A DNA stretch of 50,076 nucleotides from Synergistaceae bacterium (GTDB lineage Bacteria > Synergistota > Synergistia > Synergistales > Aminobacteriaceae): the NCBI GenBank assembly GCA_017443945.1, contig JAFSXS010000090.1, positions 1-50,076 of the forward strand. Direction: 5' to 3'. The translations under genes and the position numbers were made by a program. Positions within the stretch are counted from its first letter, which is position 1. The number at the start of each line of letters is the position of its first letter. Shown piece after piece: positions 34,580 to 42,350 of this stretch. Under the pieces are notes generated by a model that made no database searches, had not been told where the DNA came from, and was given only the letters and a program-made list of their open reading frames with translations.

Positions 34580-34939
34580 TATAATAAATCCTCCGCAATT
34601 TTTGAGGCAGCTAATTTTTTTGTGAGAGTAAATGAATCGTTGCGTGAACTAAAATTTTTGCGCGTTCTTGTAGTTGCAAATGTAGTTGAAAAATGTACGT
34701 CCTTGCGAAAATAAATATTTGAGTCAATAATTAAGGCGATAGGCGATAGGCGATAGGCGATAGGCGATAGGCGATTATACACGATTTTAAATTTTGTGTC
34801 AAGTTATTTTCTCTCCGATTCTGTGATAATTTGTGAAAATTTTTGCAAACATTATAGCATTGTGAATGAATAAATTTTTTCAGGGTATAATATCAACAAT
34901 AACTAATTATACATATAAATTTAGGGAGGAATTTATTTC
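34580..34939. other. Divergent promoter region between MBOAT and TPR genes
   Basis: A 360-bp AT-rich gap with divergent genes. It contains the heptamer tandem repeat (34734-34775). On the plus strand a TATAAT at about 34886 lies before the TPR gene, with TTGTGA some 20 bp upstream as a weak -35. The minus-strand promoter was not recognised. An open frame over the repeats on the minus strand is a by-product of them. Confidence 0.5.
34734..34775. repeat. Heptanucleotide tandem repeat (AGGCGAT) x 6
   Basis: Six perfect contiguous copies of AGGCGAT. The unit is not a multiple of three and lies in the non-coding region upstream of the MBOAT gene. Confidence 0.95.
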
Positions 34940-36781
34940 ATGCGCATAAAAATTTTTATTCTGACTCTATCGTTATCGCTGATAATAACGGCTTCGGCAA
35001 ATTCTGCAACACTCACAAATACAGATCCTCATGTCGGCGAACAAGTAATTTTTTCCGTTCAGACTTCGCAAATACCTTCTGGCGGTTCTGTTGAATGGTC
35101 AGTAGCTCCTACAACGGGAAAGACTCCCGCGAGAATCTCACTCAGAGCAGGAGGCCGCGAATTTGCTTTTACGCCTCTCGACACAAAGCCGGTGAAGGTT
35201 ACAGCAAATTTCATAAACAGTCAGGGCGATATTGTCGAGACTTCAGAAAAAGTTATCAACCCCGGCGAATTTGTAATTAATGCTTCTGTCGTGGTCGATA
35301 AGCCTTTAACTTTGTGGGACGCTGAGAAACATTCAAATTTTGTGCTTGAACCAAGTGATTTATTAGCTAACACTCCTATAAAGATTCGCGCGGAACTTGC
35401 ACCCGATTTTAAAGGCGAACACACGTTTAAATGGGTCTCTGACGCAGCAACGGCATTAATGAGTCAAGACAATGACGAAATTTTTATACGGCGAGGCAGT
35501 GTCGGCGAGAGTGAATTAACTGTAACAGCTTTTAACTCGTCGGGAATAAGACTCGGTCAAGGTTCAACGAAGGTAAAAATTAATATCCCCATGTCAAGAT
35601 ATGAGGACTCATCGAGAGAGCGCGAGGCTTGGAATTTATGGCAGAAAGCTCAAGAGTCATGGGAAGCAAAGAAATACGCAGAAGGTGTCAAACTCGCAAC
35701 ACGTGCAGCAGGACTCGCCCCCAGAGATAAAGAAATTTCCGAAGGTCTGCGCGCAATGAACACTAATTTTGCAAGGTTCACTAAGGCCGAAAAATTGCGT
35801 TCTGACGCTGTAACACTCGACAAAAACAAAAAATTTGACGATGCATTGAAAAATTTGCGTGCAGCTGCTGTGATATGGCCGCTCGATACTGACGCAGAAA
35901 AAATTTCAGAGGCCGAACGCAAAGTAAATGATTACAGATTACTCGTTCAGCAGTCTAACTGGCTTATTGACACGGGACGGGCTTATGACAGCGAAAACAT
36001 GTTCGAGGAAGCAATTGACTATTACACAAAGGGTATAGCAATAGTTTCAAATGATGCAGTAAGCGAACGAATCGAGCGCATAAAGAATCGATTAACACTC
36101 ATTGCAAACGCAGACAAATACGCAGGTGAGGGCAATACTTTAGAGCGCGAAGGAAATTTAACGGAGGCTTTGCAGCGTTATGGAGCAAGCGTTTTGAGCA
36201 ACCCCGACGCAACTTTGAAAGCTCATATTGAAGAATTGCAAAATGTTATTTCACGGCGGGAACGTCAAGCACAGGCACTTTACCGCGAAGGAAATGAGTT
36301 ATTACGCAAGAATCAGAATCAGGAGGCATTGAAACGCTTTAGAGAGAGTCTAAACGTTTGGCCCAACGATCAAGCAAGACAACGCGCGAATCAATTACGA
36401 AATGTGAGATTACCAGCTGATACAGTCTTGAGAGGGCCTGAAGATTTCGGAATCGGAACAAGAATCGACGCTCAAAGAATCACGAATCAAGCTGACGAAT
36501 TATACGCGCAGGGAAAATTTGATGAGGCCTTAGCACTTTACAGAAGGGCACAGACAATTTCAGCAAATCCGCAGCTAAAAGACTGGCTCACAAGATTCGA
36601 GCGCACAATCAGAGAACGAGACGCAGTAAACGCAGCAAATAAACAAATCGCACAAGCCAACGCACTATATAAGGCCGGAAAAGTAAAAGAAGCTCTCGAT
36701 TTGTACAGACAGAGTCTCGCAACACATCCGAATCCCGAAATAGAAGCGTTCTTAAAGCGTCAGGGGGCTGCGTCCAAGTGA
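34940..36781 (+). CDS. Exported TPR-repeat protein
   Basis: A 613-residue protein with a signal peptide (1-23, ending ASANSA). Residues 24-220 are beta-rich and look like two Ig-like domains (VGEQVIFSVQTSQIP, VKVTANFINSQGDIVETSEK). From about 225 to 610 comes a helical array of at least six to eight TPR-like units (AEGVKLATRAAGLAPRDKEI, ALKRFRESLNVWPND, ALALYRRAQTI, ALDLYRQSLATHPNPEI). It probably scaffolds proteins in the periplasm. AGGGAGG precedes ATG. The last codon overlaps the GTG of the next gene, a ParA ATPase, implying coupled expression although the products act in different compartments. The domain call is secure; the function is unknown. Confidence 0.75.
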   Translation: MRIKIFILTLSLSLIITASANSATLTNTDPHVGEQVIFSVQTSQIPSGGSVEWSVAPTTGKTPARISLRAGGREFAFTPLDTKPVKVTANFINSQGDIVETSEKVINPGEFVINASVVVDKPLTLWDAEKHSNFVLEPSDLLANTPIKIRAELAPDFKGEHTFKWVSDAATALMSQDNDEIFIRRGSVGESELTVTAFNSSGIRLGQGSTKVKINIPMSRYEDSSREREAWNLWQKAQESWEAKKYAEGVKLATRAAGLAPRDKEISEGLRAMNTNFARFTKAEKLRSDAVTLDKNKKFDDALKNLRAAAVIWPLDTDAEKISEAERKVNDYRLLVQQSNWLIDTGRAYDSENMFEEAIDYYTKGIAIVSNDAVSERIERIKNRLTLIANADKYAGEGNTLEREGNLTEALQRYGASVLSNPDATLKAHIEELQNVISRRERQAQALYREGNELLRKNQNQEALKRFRESLNVWPNDQARQRANQLRNVRLPADTVLRGPEDFGIGTRIDAQRITNQADELYAQGKFDEALALYRRAQTISANPQLKDWLTRFERTIRERDAVNAANKQIAQANALYKAGKVKEALDLYRQSLATHPNPEIEAFLKRQGAASK

Positions 36782-37848
36782 AAATTTTAGGATTCTGCAA
36801 CCTCAAAGGCGGAGTCGGAAAAACTACGGCATGTCAAAATATTGCTGCTGCTCTTGCCTCACTCGGTAAAAAAATTGCAGTAATCGATATGGACCCTCAA
36901 AGCAATTTAAGCGCGGGATTTGGTGTAATGCCACTTGCGAGCGAGCCTCAAGTTTTTGATTTATTGTCAGGTTCTATGACGTGGGACGAGGTTGTAATTC
37001 GCAAAGAAAATATTGATATAATTCCCAGCTCGTTAAATCTCGTCATGGCAGAATTGAATCATGAAGGCGCGATAAATAATGATACAGTTTTGCGCGATTC
37101 ACTGACTCAATTAGAATCAGACAGATATGATTACATTTTGCTTGATAGTCCTCCTCAATTAGGAGTCTTCACGAGAAATGTATTAGCGGCCTGCAACAGT
37201 ATTATTGTCCCGATGGACGGCGGTTATTATAGTTATCTGGGCTTGAACCTGCTTAACTCGTCGATTCAGATTTTCCGCGACAGATTGAATCCTGATTTGA
37301 ATATTGCCGGGATTCTCATGACAAATTATAATGCGCGTCTTTCTGTTGCTAGAAAAATTTACGATAGAGTCAAGAAAAATTTCAGCGATAAACTTTTTGA
37401 GACCTGCATAAATCAAAACGTGAGTCTCATAGAAGCGTCAAGAATGGGATTATCAATTTTTGCGTACTCTCCGCGCTCTAAAGGTGCACAGTGTTATAAA
37501 GCTGCTGCAATAGAATTATTAAAGCGTGAAGGCGTTATTATTGACGAGTCTCAACCCGAACCAGAACCAGAACCCGACACCAAGCAAAAAATTATTGACA
37601 TGCTCAATGACTCGCAAAAAAATATGTGGCTGTCGATGTTAAGTGCTGTTAGTGATATTTCCTGCGCTGAAATAAATATAGATTCGCTCAAGTCAGAATT
37701 TGAAAGCGTTGATCATGACGCAATAACATTTTATATTTTGACTGACGAGGGGAATTTATCGCCGGTTATTATTTCATCGCAAATAAAAGAATCCGTCAAG
37801 CTGGCACTAAAATTTGACGAAAACGGCTCTGTTAATGCTTACATGTGA
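36778..37848 (+). CDS. ParA-family ATPase with a C-terminal extension
   Basis: A deviant Walker-A ATPase: KGGVGKTTACQNIA (about 9-22), DMDPQSNLSAGFG and DSPPQLG. Residues 1-250 match Soj/ParA proteins. After an EPEPEPD linker a ~95-residue extension follows, with no recognised domain. ParA-type ATPases position DNA, chemoreceptors, enzyme complexes or flagella. No parB or parS is seen nearby, so chromosome partition is not a safe conclusion. GTG starts inside the end of the TPR gene. A hairpin with a T-run sits between this gene and the second parA. Confidence 0.85.
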   Translation: MKILGFCNLKGGVGKTTACQNIAAALASLGKKIAVIDMDPQSNLSAGFGVMPLASEPQVFDLLSGSMTWDEVVIRKENIDIIPSSLNLVMAELNHEGAINNDTVLRDSLTQLESDRYDYILLDSPPQLGVFTRNVLAACNSIIVPMDGGYYSYLGLNLLNSSIQIFRDRLNPDLNIAGILMTNYNARLSVARKIYDRVKKNFSDKLFETCINQNVSLIEASRMGLSIFAYSPRSKGAQCYKAAAIELLKREGVIIDESQPEPEPEPDTKQKIIDMLNDSQKNMWLSMLSAVSDISCAEINIDSLKSEFESVDHDAITFYILTDEGNLSPVIISSQIKESVKLALKFDENGSVNAYM

Positions 37849-37856
37849 GAGATAAA

Positions 37857-37886
37857 GCCCTTGACTCGTTCAGGGGCAAATTTTTT
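37857..37886 (+). terminator. Terminator or attenuator between the two parA-like genes
   Basis: GCCCTTGA (37857-37864), loop CTCGT, TCAGGGGC (37870-37877) form an eight-pair stem with one G-T pair, followed by AAA and six T (37881-37886). It lies 8 nt after one stop codon and 24 nt before the next ATG. Confidence 0.7.
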
Positions 37887-37909
37887 ATGCAGGAGGCAAA
37901 TTATTTATC

Positions 37910-38830
37910 ATGAAAGTTGTATCAGTTATTAACTATAAGGGCGGAGTCGGCAAGACTACATTAACGGCGAATTTAGGTGCTTATGCTGCATCAGTTGGGA
38001 AAAGAGTCTTGATGATTGATTTAGATCCGCAGTCAAATTTGACATTTAATTTTATTGCGCCGTCGGACTGGGCAGAACGTTACTCCGGCAAAATGACTCT
38101 GAAGAATTGCTTTGACCCCGTAACGAAAGATAACGCAAATGAGATAATGCCCTTATCAGAAGTAATAATTTCCGCGCGTGCAGACGATAAGACACTAGAT
38201 ATTATCAGCTCGCATTTAGATTTAATAGAGACCGATATGGAATTAGCAGCTATTGCAACAGTTGCGCCGAATATTCAAGGACTCGCAAGAAACGCATTAA
38301 GAGTGTACAGTTATTTACGCAATGGATTATATGAACTAAGAAATAATTATGATTTAGTTATGATTGATTGTCCGCCAAATTTTTATACTCTCGTGAAAAA
38401 TGCCATTGTTGCGAGTGATTATTATATAGTACCTGCTAAACTTGATTATTTGTCGACTTTGGGAACGGAAAATTTACAGGTTGGACTCGAAAAATTTTTA
38501 ACTGAATACGACGAATATAGAAAAATTTGCAAGGAAAAGCCATATCAGCCGGTTTTTATTTCGGAGCTTGGAGTCGTTCCCATAATGGTCGAATATTCAA
38601 AGGGTGATACGCTGTTAAAGACTATGGCAGCATTTGAGGACGAATTAAGAAAGAAACATTACATATTTACTCGAGTCAGAAATAACGCGTCTGTATTCGG
38701 GTCTGCTCCTAAAATAGGTCTTCCGGTAGTGTTGACAACGCCGAGATTTTTATTTAGCAGCACTCATAAGAAAATTAAAGCCGAACTACAGCAGCTCGGC
38801 CAAGAATTTATAAACAAGCTCGAAATATAA
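37910..38830 (+). CDS. ParA-family ATPase (second)
   Basis: A 306-residue ParA-like ATPase with NYKGGVGKTTLTANL (about 8-22), MIDLDPQSNLTF and MIDCPPNFYTL. Compared with the first, it has extra segments at about 45-90 and 200-235, typical of the longer ParA variants found with regulator or chemotaxis modules. GGAGG stands before ATG. It lies 61 nt downstream of the first parA-like gene, behind a hairpin that may reduce its expression. It is nearly convergent with bioY (1 nt between stops). The two ATPases may form a heteromer or work on the same cargo. Confidence 0.85.
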   Translation: MKVVSVINYKGGVGKTTLTANLGAYAASVGKRVLMIDLDPQSNLTFNFIAPSDWAERYSGKMTLKNCFDPVTKDNANEIMPLSEVIISARADDKTLDIISSHLDLIETDMELAAIATVAPNIQGLARNALRVYSYLRNGLYELRNNYDLVMIDCPPNFYTLVKNAIVASDYYIVPAKLDYLSTLGTENLQVGLEKFLTEYDEYRKICKEKPYQPVFISELGVVPIMVEYSKGDTLLKTMAAFEDELRKKHYIFTRVRNNASVFGSAPKIGLPVVLTTPRFLFSSTHKKIKAELQQLGQEFINKLEI

Positions 38831-38831
38831 T

Positions 38832-39359
38832 TTACCGCTTCCAAGTAAATTTATTCGGGAAAAATATTTTAAGTCTCTGCACAACAAGCCCGGCAGCAAC
38901 ACTCTTCACAATATCGCCGGGCAAAGGCATCAACACGAAATAAATTAATAGACTCTTTGCGCCTAGTTCATTGCCTATATAATATTTGCTCACAAAATAA
39001 TAATATGGAATCCCTACTGCATAAATAAAAGCTATTCCCGCCAAAGCTCCCGCAATCCACGTTAATAAGCAGGGATTAAATTTTTCTGCAGCATAACCCG
39101 AAATCCACGCGCCCCCGATAAAGCCCAGAATATAACCAAATGTCGGAGTAATCGTAAAGAACGGCAAGCCCGCGAGTCCTGCACCGATATAAACGCATAC
39201 TGATACAGCACCGTAAAATTTTCCCAGAATCAAACCGGCCAAGACTACAAATAAAGTCTGTAAAGTAAGAGGCACTAAAGGAGTCGGGATTCGTATATAA
39301 GTCCCTACAGCAATTAACGCCGCAAATAACGCGCATAAAATAATATATTTTGTCTTCAT
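38832..39359 (-). CDS. bioY: Biotin transporter BioY
   Basis: A 175-residue membrane protein with about six helices. IRIPTPLVPLTLQTLFVVLA and GLAGLPFFTITPTFGYILGF are the BioY signature. GAWISGYAAEK and GDIVKSVAAGLVVQRL follow near the end. BioY is the biotin-binding S-component that works alone or with a shared ECF module. Its ATG overlaps the birA stop by 4 bp, so uptake and ligation of biotin are coexpressed and probably controlled by BirA itself. Confidence 0.93.
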   Translation of the reverse strand: MKTKYIILCALFAALIAVGTYIRIPTPLVPLTLQTLFVVLAGLILGKFYGAVSVCVYIGAGLAGLPFFTITPTFGYILGFIGGAWISGYAAEKFNPCLLTWIAGALAGIAFIYAVGIPYYYFVSKYYIGNELGAKSLLIYFVLMPLPGDIVKSVAAGLVVQRLKIFFPNKFTWKR

Positions 39360-40324
39360 GATAGATTCTCCCTCACTGTAAATACTTCACCGGAGCGCAA
39401 AATTTCTTTACCGCCTGACTCATTTATGATAATTAATCCGCCGTTATCGTCGATTCCCTGAACGAGTGCGAACATTTTTTGCGAGTCTTTCATGTAGGTG
39501 ATATTTTTTCCTGTCAAAATTGAGCGTTCACGATATAAATTTATTAATTCCGGCGAGCTTAAATTTTCGGCGAAATCCATAATGTAATCTGCTATTTTTG
39601 CGCAAATTGAATTTCTTGTGCAAGTCATATTATTATCGCTGAAAAGTGCTCCTGCGTTGTAATTGCCGGAAAATTTTTCAGTCGTTATATTTATGCCGAT
39701 TCCTGTTATGACGCTTTCAATTTCTCCGCTTTCAAAGCCTGTTACGGCCTCAGTTAGAATCCCGCAAATTTTTTTACCGTTCAAGTAAATATCATTTACC
39801 CATTTTATGACAGGCTTAAATCCGCAAAGATCTTCAATAGTCAAGCACACAGCTACAGCAGCAGCAATAGTTATAAATTGAAATCTTGAGGACTCAATTT
39901 TCGGACGCAGAATCAGACTCATATATAAGCCTGTACCCGCCGGCGAGTCAAAAGAATGTCCGAATCTCCCCCGGCCTGCTGTTTGTGAGTTTGCAGCAAT
40001 TAGAGTCCCGTTTTCGGCACCGTCCAAAGATATTTTTTTCGCGTAATTATTAGTGGAGTCGATTTTGTCAAAGCAGATAACATTTTTGACTCTTGAGTCA
40101 TCACGCAAATATGATTTAATGCCTTTGTCAGTCAATACATCACTAAAATTTTCGAGTGAATAGCCTTTATTCGGGACAGCTTTAATTTTATGGCCGTCTT
40201 TACGGAGTGAGTCTATAGCTTTCCATATTGCAGCCCTTGAGACATTGAGAGAACCTGCTAAATTTTCACCTGATATAAATTTTCCCCTGTTTGATTCTAA
40301 AACTTGTAAAACTTTTTCACGCAA
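39356..40324 (-). CDS. birA: Bifunctional biotin-protein ligase/repressor BirA
   Basis: A 322-residue enzyme that attaches biotin to carboxylase carrier proteins. Residues 1-62 form a winged helix (GENLAGSLNVSRAAIWKAID), so it can repress transcription. The ligase domain (about 75-265) has DSTNNYAK, GRGRFGHSFDSP (biotinyl-AMP loop) and VIKWVNDIYLNGKKICGIL. A small C-terminal SH3-like domain closes it. TTG at 40324 is the start, since an in-frame stop lies immediately before it and AGGAGGT is well spaced upstream. A candidate BirA operator overlaps its promoter (40351-40384), implying autoregulation with bioY. Confidence 0.92.
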   Translation of the reverse strand: MREKVLQVLESNRGKFISGENLAGSLNVSRAAIWKAIDSLRKDGHKIKAVPNKGYSLENFSDVLTDKGIKSYLRDDSRVKNVICFDKIDSTNNYAKKISLDGAENGTLIAANSQTAGRGRFGHSFDSPAGTGLYMSLILRPKIESSRFQFITIAAAVAVCLTIEDLCGFKPVIKWVNDIYLNGKKICGILTEAVTGFESGEIESVITGIGINITTEKFSGNYNAGALFSDNNMTCTRNSICAKIADYIMDFAENLSSPELINLYRERSILTGKNITYMKDSQKMFALVQGIDDNGGLIIINESGGKEILRSGEVFTVRENLS

Positions 40325-40350
40325 TTAATTTATTACCTCCTGATTTAAAA

Positions 40351-40384
40351 TCGTCAACGCAGAAATTATATAACTAGTTTACAA
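40351..40384. promoter_or_regulatory. Candidate BirA operator overlapping the birA-bioY promoter
   Basis: Half-sites TCGTCAACG (40351-40359) and AGTTTACAA (40376-40384) are separated by 16 bp. They resemble the BirA palindrome (TTGTTAACC - 14 to 16 bp - GGTTAACAA): the second half fits at 8 of 9 positions, the first only loosely. The spacer contains the minus-strand -10 TATAAT (40366-40371), so binding would block transcription. Confidence 0.5.
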
Positions 40385-40396
40385 TTAATGCGACTC

Positions 40397-40426
40397 TTGC
40401 GGAAAAAATATTTTATCGGCTATAAT
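40397..40426 (+). promoter_or_regulatory. Promoter of the XRE regulator gene
   Basis: -35 TTGCGG (40397-40402), 18-nt spacer, -10 TATAAT (40421-40426), about 40 nt upstream of the start codon. It is divergent from, and next to, the birA operator. Confidence 0.6.
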
Positions 40427-40468
40427 TCGTGAAATAAATCAATCTTTTATGCAGGGGGAAATCATAAA

Positions 40469-40849
40469 ATGTCATTAAGCGCAAATATTAGACTTGCACG
40501 CAAAACAGCAGGTCTCACGCAAATTCAATTAGCTGATAAATTAGGGGTCTCAATTGCAACATTAAGACGCTGGGAGGCAGGCGAGACAGCACCAACAGGA
40601 ACGCGAATAATAGAGCTTGCAAACCTGTTAAAAATTTCTCCTGATGACATCGTAGCAGATAAAACCGTAACAAATCGGCAGGGGCGCGCAAGTGTTTATT
40701 ATCCAAATTCGAGCGAATCAAATGGAATGTTAGTATATGAGGGAGAAGGCACAAGAATCGAGCTTCCCCCTACGGAAAAAGGTTATGAGTTATTTAATCG
40801 CTTAGTCGAAAATCTCATAAACAAGCGCAAAGAAAATCAGCAAATGTAA
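40469..40849 (+). CDS. XRE-family HTH regulator
   Basis: A 126-residue protein. Residues 3-60 are a Cro/C1-type helix-turn-helix: NIRLARKTAGLTQIQLADKL and then VSIATLRRWEAGETAPT. The C-terminal half (70-126) is short, with VYYPNSSESNGMLVYEGEGT, and has no known ligand domain. AGGGGGA precedes ATG. Its end overlaps the convergent DUF533 gene by 13 bp. Divergence from birA-bioY does not prove a shared role; its targets are unknown. Confidence 0.88.
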   Translation: MSLSANIRLARKTAGLTQIQLADKLGVSIATLRRWEAGETAPTGTRIIELANLLKISPDDIVADKTVTNRQGRASVYYPNSSESNGMLVYEGEGTRIELPPTEKGYELFNRLVENLINKRKENQQM

Positions 40850-41571
40850 CTTGTATTGCTTGTGCCGGTCATGTCTTCAATATTTCTGATAACGTCGGCA
40901 GTAAGTCCCATTCCTTTAGCGAGTTTGTCGAGATAATTTCTTTCTGCGTCGGTGTCTACTTCAATGGCCATTAATGACGCTGCATAGACTTGTGCTGCTA
41001 AATCCGGCCTGTTTCGTGTGGCTGATAAAATTTTTGCTGTCTCCATAGGCGCATTAAGTTTGCTGATTACGTAATTGACTCCTTCTTGGCCGACTCCTGA
41101 CTCTTGTAATTTTTTCATAATTTGATTGAGTTCGTTAGAGTCAACTTGTCCGTCAGATTTTGCAGCGTCGATCATTGCGAGTAAAATAATTTCTGCGTCA
41201 GTTGCCTGCTGCTGAGGTGTCGGCTGTGTGTATGCGGGGACATTTGCGGGAGCTGGTGTACTTGCGTTGCTGCCTCTGTTAGTGAAAGCCTTATAAGCCA
41301 TCATTCCAAGCAAGCCCATTAGACCGCCGCCGAGTGAATTTAATGTAGTGCTTCGCGAACCTCCGCCAAGTGCGCCGAGTAATGCTCCTATTCCTGTAGC
41401 TGCAAGATTATCGCCGCCGACTCTGTCTTTAACTGCCTGACCTGCGCCCATGAGAGAGCTTAATATATCTTGAATCCCTCCGCCCGCGCGTGAAACCCTT
41501 TGATTTGATGAAGGAGTCATCCCTCCGCCCTGAATCATTGAGCCTAATAGATCCATAAAATTTAATGCCAT
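40837..41571 (-). CDS. DUF533/TerB-like protein
   Basis: About 244 residues. The N-terminal half is Gly-rich with two hydrophobic segments (GIGALLGALGGG and GGGLMGLLGMMAYKAF, about 75-105), followed by a Pro/Thr/Ala linker (110-125). The C-terminal half is a TerB-like all-helical domain (AEIILLAMIDAAKSDGQVD, then ERNYLDKLAKGMGL). This matches DUF533 (YebE-type) inner-membrane proteins of unknown role, sometimes envelope-stress regulated. ATG 41571, with AAAGGAG 11 nt upstream, is preferred over a longer frame to 41619. It is the third gene after trmFO and cobJ. Confidence 0.8.
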   Translation of the reverse strand: MALNFMDLLGSMIQGGGMTPSSNQRVSRAGGGIQDILSSLMGAGQAVKDRVGGDNLAATGIGALLGALGGGSRSTTLNSLGGGLMGLLGMMAYKAFTNRGSNASTPAPANVPAYTQPTPQQQATDAEIILLAMIDAAKSDGQVDSNELNQIMKKLQESGVGQEGVNYVISKLNAPMETAKILSATRNRPDLAAQVYAASLMAIEVDTDAERNYLDKLAKGMGLTADVIRNIEDMTGTSNTSYIC

Positions 41572-41612
41572 AGAAATTTTTGCTCCTTTCGTACGTGAAA
41601 TTATTAGTGATT

Positions 41613-42350
41613 CTAGCATGTTTGAAAAATTTTATAGCCCCTAGGAGTGATAATTTTTCCGTCAAGTATGTAGCTTTGTGAATTGCCTATTATTACGGTG
41701 CAGGACATATTTATTAATTTGCAGTCTTGAATTTGTGAGAGAGTCATAATTTCGTGATATTCATTTTCTCTGTCAGAGTTCATCACAAAACCAGCGGGCG
41801 TTGAAGGTGATTTATAATCAAGTAAGATTTTGCAGGCTCGTCTAAAATTTTCGGGTCTGTTATTGCTAGCTGGATTGTATAAGCAAATTACAAAATCTCC
41901 CGTGCAGGCAGCTATTAACCTTTTCTCGATAATTTTCCAAGGAGTCATTAAATCGCTGAGACTTATATTTACATAATCATTCATTAACGGAGCACCCAAA
42001 ACAGCCGCAGCAGAATTAGCCGCAGTCATCCCGGGAATAATAATAACTTCTTGGCCGCTGTCTCGTGCAGTCTCAAGCATTAAGCCCGCCATACCGTAAA
42101 CGCCAGAGTCCCCGCTTGAGATTAACGCAATATTTATATTTTTCCCGCGTGAAAGATTTAATACTTCTTGACAACGTAAAATTTCTTGTCTCATCGAGTA
42201 AGCAATAAAGCATTTTCCGGGCAGAATATCGCGCACTAAGTCAATATATTTTGTGTAGCCCGCGATAATTTCGCACGACTTTAACGCCTTTAATGCACGC
42301 GGAGTAATTGAGTCATGTCCGCCCGGCCCTATGCCTATTACGTAAATCAT
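41613..42350 (-). CDS. cobJ: Precorrin-3B C17-methyltransferase
   Basis: A 245-residue SAM-dependent methyltransferase of the tetrapyrrole (Cob/Cbi) family. MIYVIGIGPGGHDSITPRA carries the N-terminal GxGPG loop, ISSGDSGVYGMAGLM is the CobJ/CbiH motif, and PGMTAANSAAAVLGAPLMND lies in the SAM site. CLYNPASNNRP is typical of CobJ/CbiH, which contracts the corrin ring. It starts inside the trmFO stop (4 bp overlap). No other cobalamin genes lie in the window, so the pathway is either scattered or partial. Confidence 0.9.
   Translation of the reverse strand: MIYVIGIGPGGHDSITPRALKALKSCEIIAGYTKYIDLVRDILPGKCFIAYSMRQEILRCQEVLNLSRGKNINIALISSGDSGVYGMAGLMLETARDSGQEVIIIPGMTAANSAAAVLGAPLMNDYVNISLSDLMTPWKIIEKRLIAACTGDFVICLYNPASNNRPENFRRACKILLDYKSPSTPAGFVMNSDRENEYHEIMTLSQIQDCKLINMSCTVIIGNSQSYILDGKIITPRGYKIFQTC

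Noticed and set aside
34579-34782. 67-codon minus-strand frame with an RLSPIAY repeat
   Set aside because: The repeat is only the translation of the heptamer tandem repeat; no start signal and no similarity to a protein.
36778-38830. Chromosome or plasmid partition locus
   Set aside because: Two ParA-type ATPases but no ParB, no parS-like palindromes and no replication initiator nearby.
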